Source: Ornithinimicrobium cavernae (GTDB taxonomy: Bacteria > Actinomycetota > Actinomycetes > Actinomycetales > Dermatophilaceae). From it: 64,000 nt of DNA. The position numbers and the translations under genes are program-made. The stretch is taken from positions 62,001 through 126,000 of the forward strand of contig NZ_QDDJ01000014.1 in NCBI RefSeq assembly GCF_003121625.1, in the 5' to 3' direction. The notes beneath the pieces are model-generated. The model was not told where the DNA came from and made no database searches. It saw only the letters and a program-made list of their open reading frames with translations. This document shows, piece by piece, positions 63,992 through 64,000 of this stretch. The first letter of the stretch is position 1. Each line of letters begins with the position of its first letter.

Positions 63992-64000
63992 GGAGCCGCC

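Overview
The window comes from a high-GC actinomycete (roughly 70% G+C by eye). Several things point that way: GTG/TTG starts are common, actinobacterial -10 boxes of the TAnnnT type sit only 6-8 nt upstream of start codons (leaderless mRNAs), two nuo clusters are present with KorAB between them, and there is a menaquinone pathway, a FolP2-type dihydropteroate synthase and an Eis-like acetyltransferase. Gene content suggests Micrococcales, perhaps the Intrasporangiaceae/Ornithinimicrobiaceae group, but this is an inference. I see no rRNA, CRISPR, insertion sequence, phage or plasmid gene. There is one tRNA (Tyr). No gene-free stretch exceeds about 225 bases.

Layout. 1-10.9 kb holds metabolic and maintenance genes: ornithine aminotransferase (cut by the window edge), a DinB-fold enzyme, tRNA-Tyr, YajQ, an ECF sigma factor with a membrane partner, aminopeptidase N, alanine dehydrogenase, FolP2 and HtpX. 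10.9-20.0 kb is a compact second complex I operon, nuoA2-B2-C2-H2-I2-J2-K2-L2-M2-N2, all on the minus strand. It has no nuoD, nuoE, nuoF or nuoG. 20.2-26.2 kb is a surface-glycan locus with two glycosyltransferases, an ABC-2 exporter pair and a secreted, catalytically degenerate SGNH-like protein with a proline-rich tail. 26.2-34.6 kb carries an AAA ATPase, 2-oxoglutarate:ferredoxin oxidoreductase (korA-korB), a RarD-like permease, a SnoaL-like protein, a DUF1648 membrane protein and an ECF41-type sigma factor with its carboxymuconolactone-decarboxylase partner. 34.8-36.8 kb is a Tat-exported PhoX-like phosphatase. 36.9-54.7 kb is the complete 14-gene nuoA-N operon, which continues by stop/start overlaps into a polyprenyl diphosphate synthase and a phosphopantetheinyl transferase. 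54.7-64 kb has a probable remnant of the geranylgeranyl reductase usually found here, a membrane protein, a DnaQ-like exonuclease with a CNMP/CBS/DUF294 regulator, the divergent menG and menF, two GNAT enzymes and an MFS transporter.

How the genes fit together. The window is dominated by respiratory energy conservation. KorAB makes reduced ferredoxin from 2-oxoglutarate. The nuoA-N operon is a normal NADH:menaquinone oxidoreductase. The second set keeps the membrane pump and the Fe-S relay of NuoB/NuoI but lacks the NADH-oxidising module, so it could be fed by ferredoxin. MenF, MenG and the polyprenyl synthase make the menaquinone that accepts the electrons.

The three observations I rate highest are: (1) the NuoD/E/F/G-less second complex I near KorAB; (2) an octamer, GTATGCCG, found at 24 places in several reading frames and in intergenic DNA, such that I saw no GTATGC outside it; (3) an exact match to the ECF41 promoter signature (TGTCACA-N16-CGTC) in front of the sigma factor's own operon.
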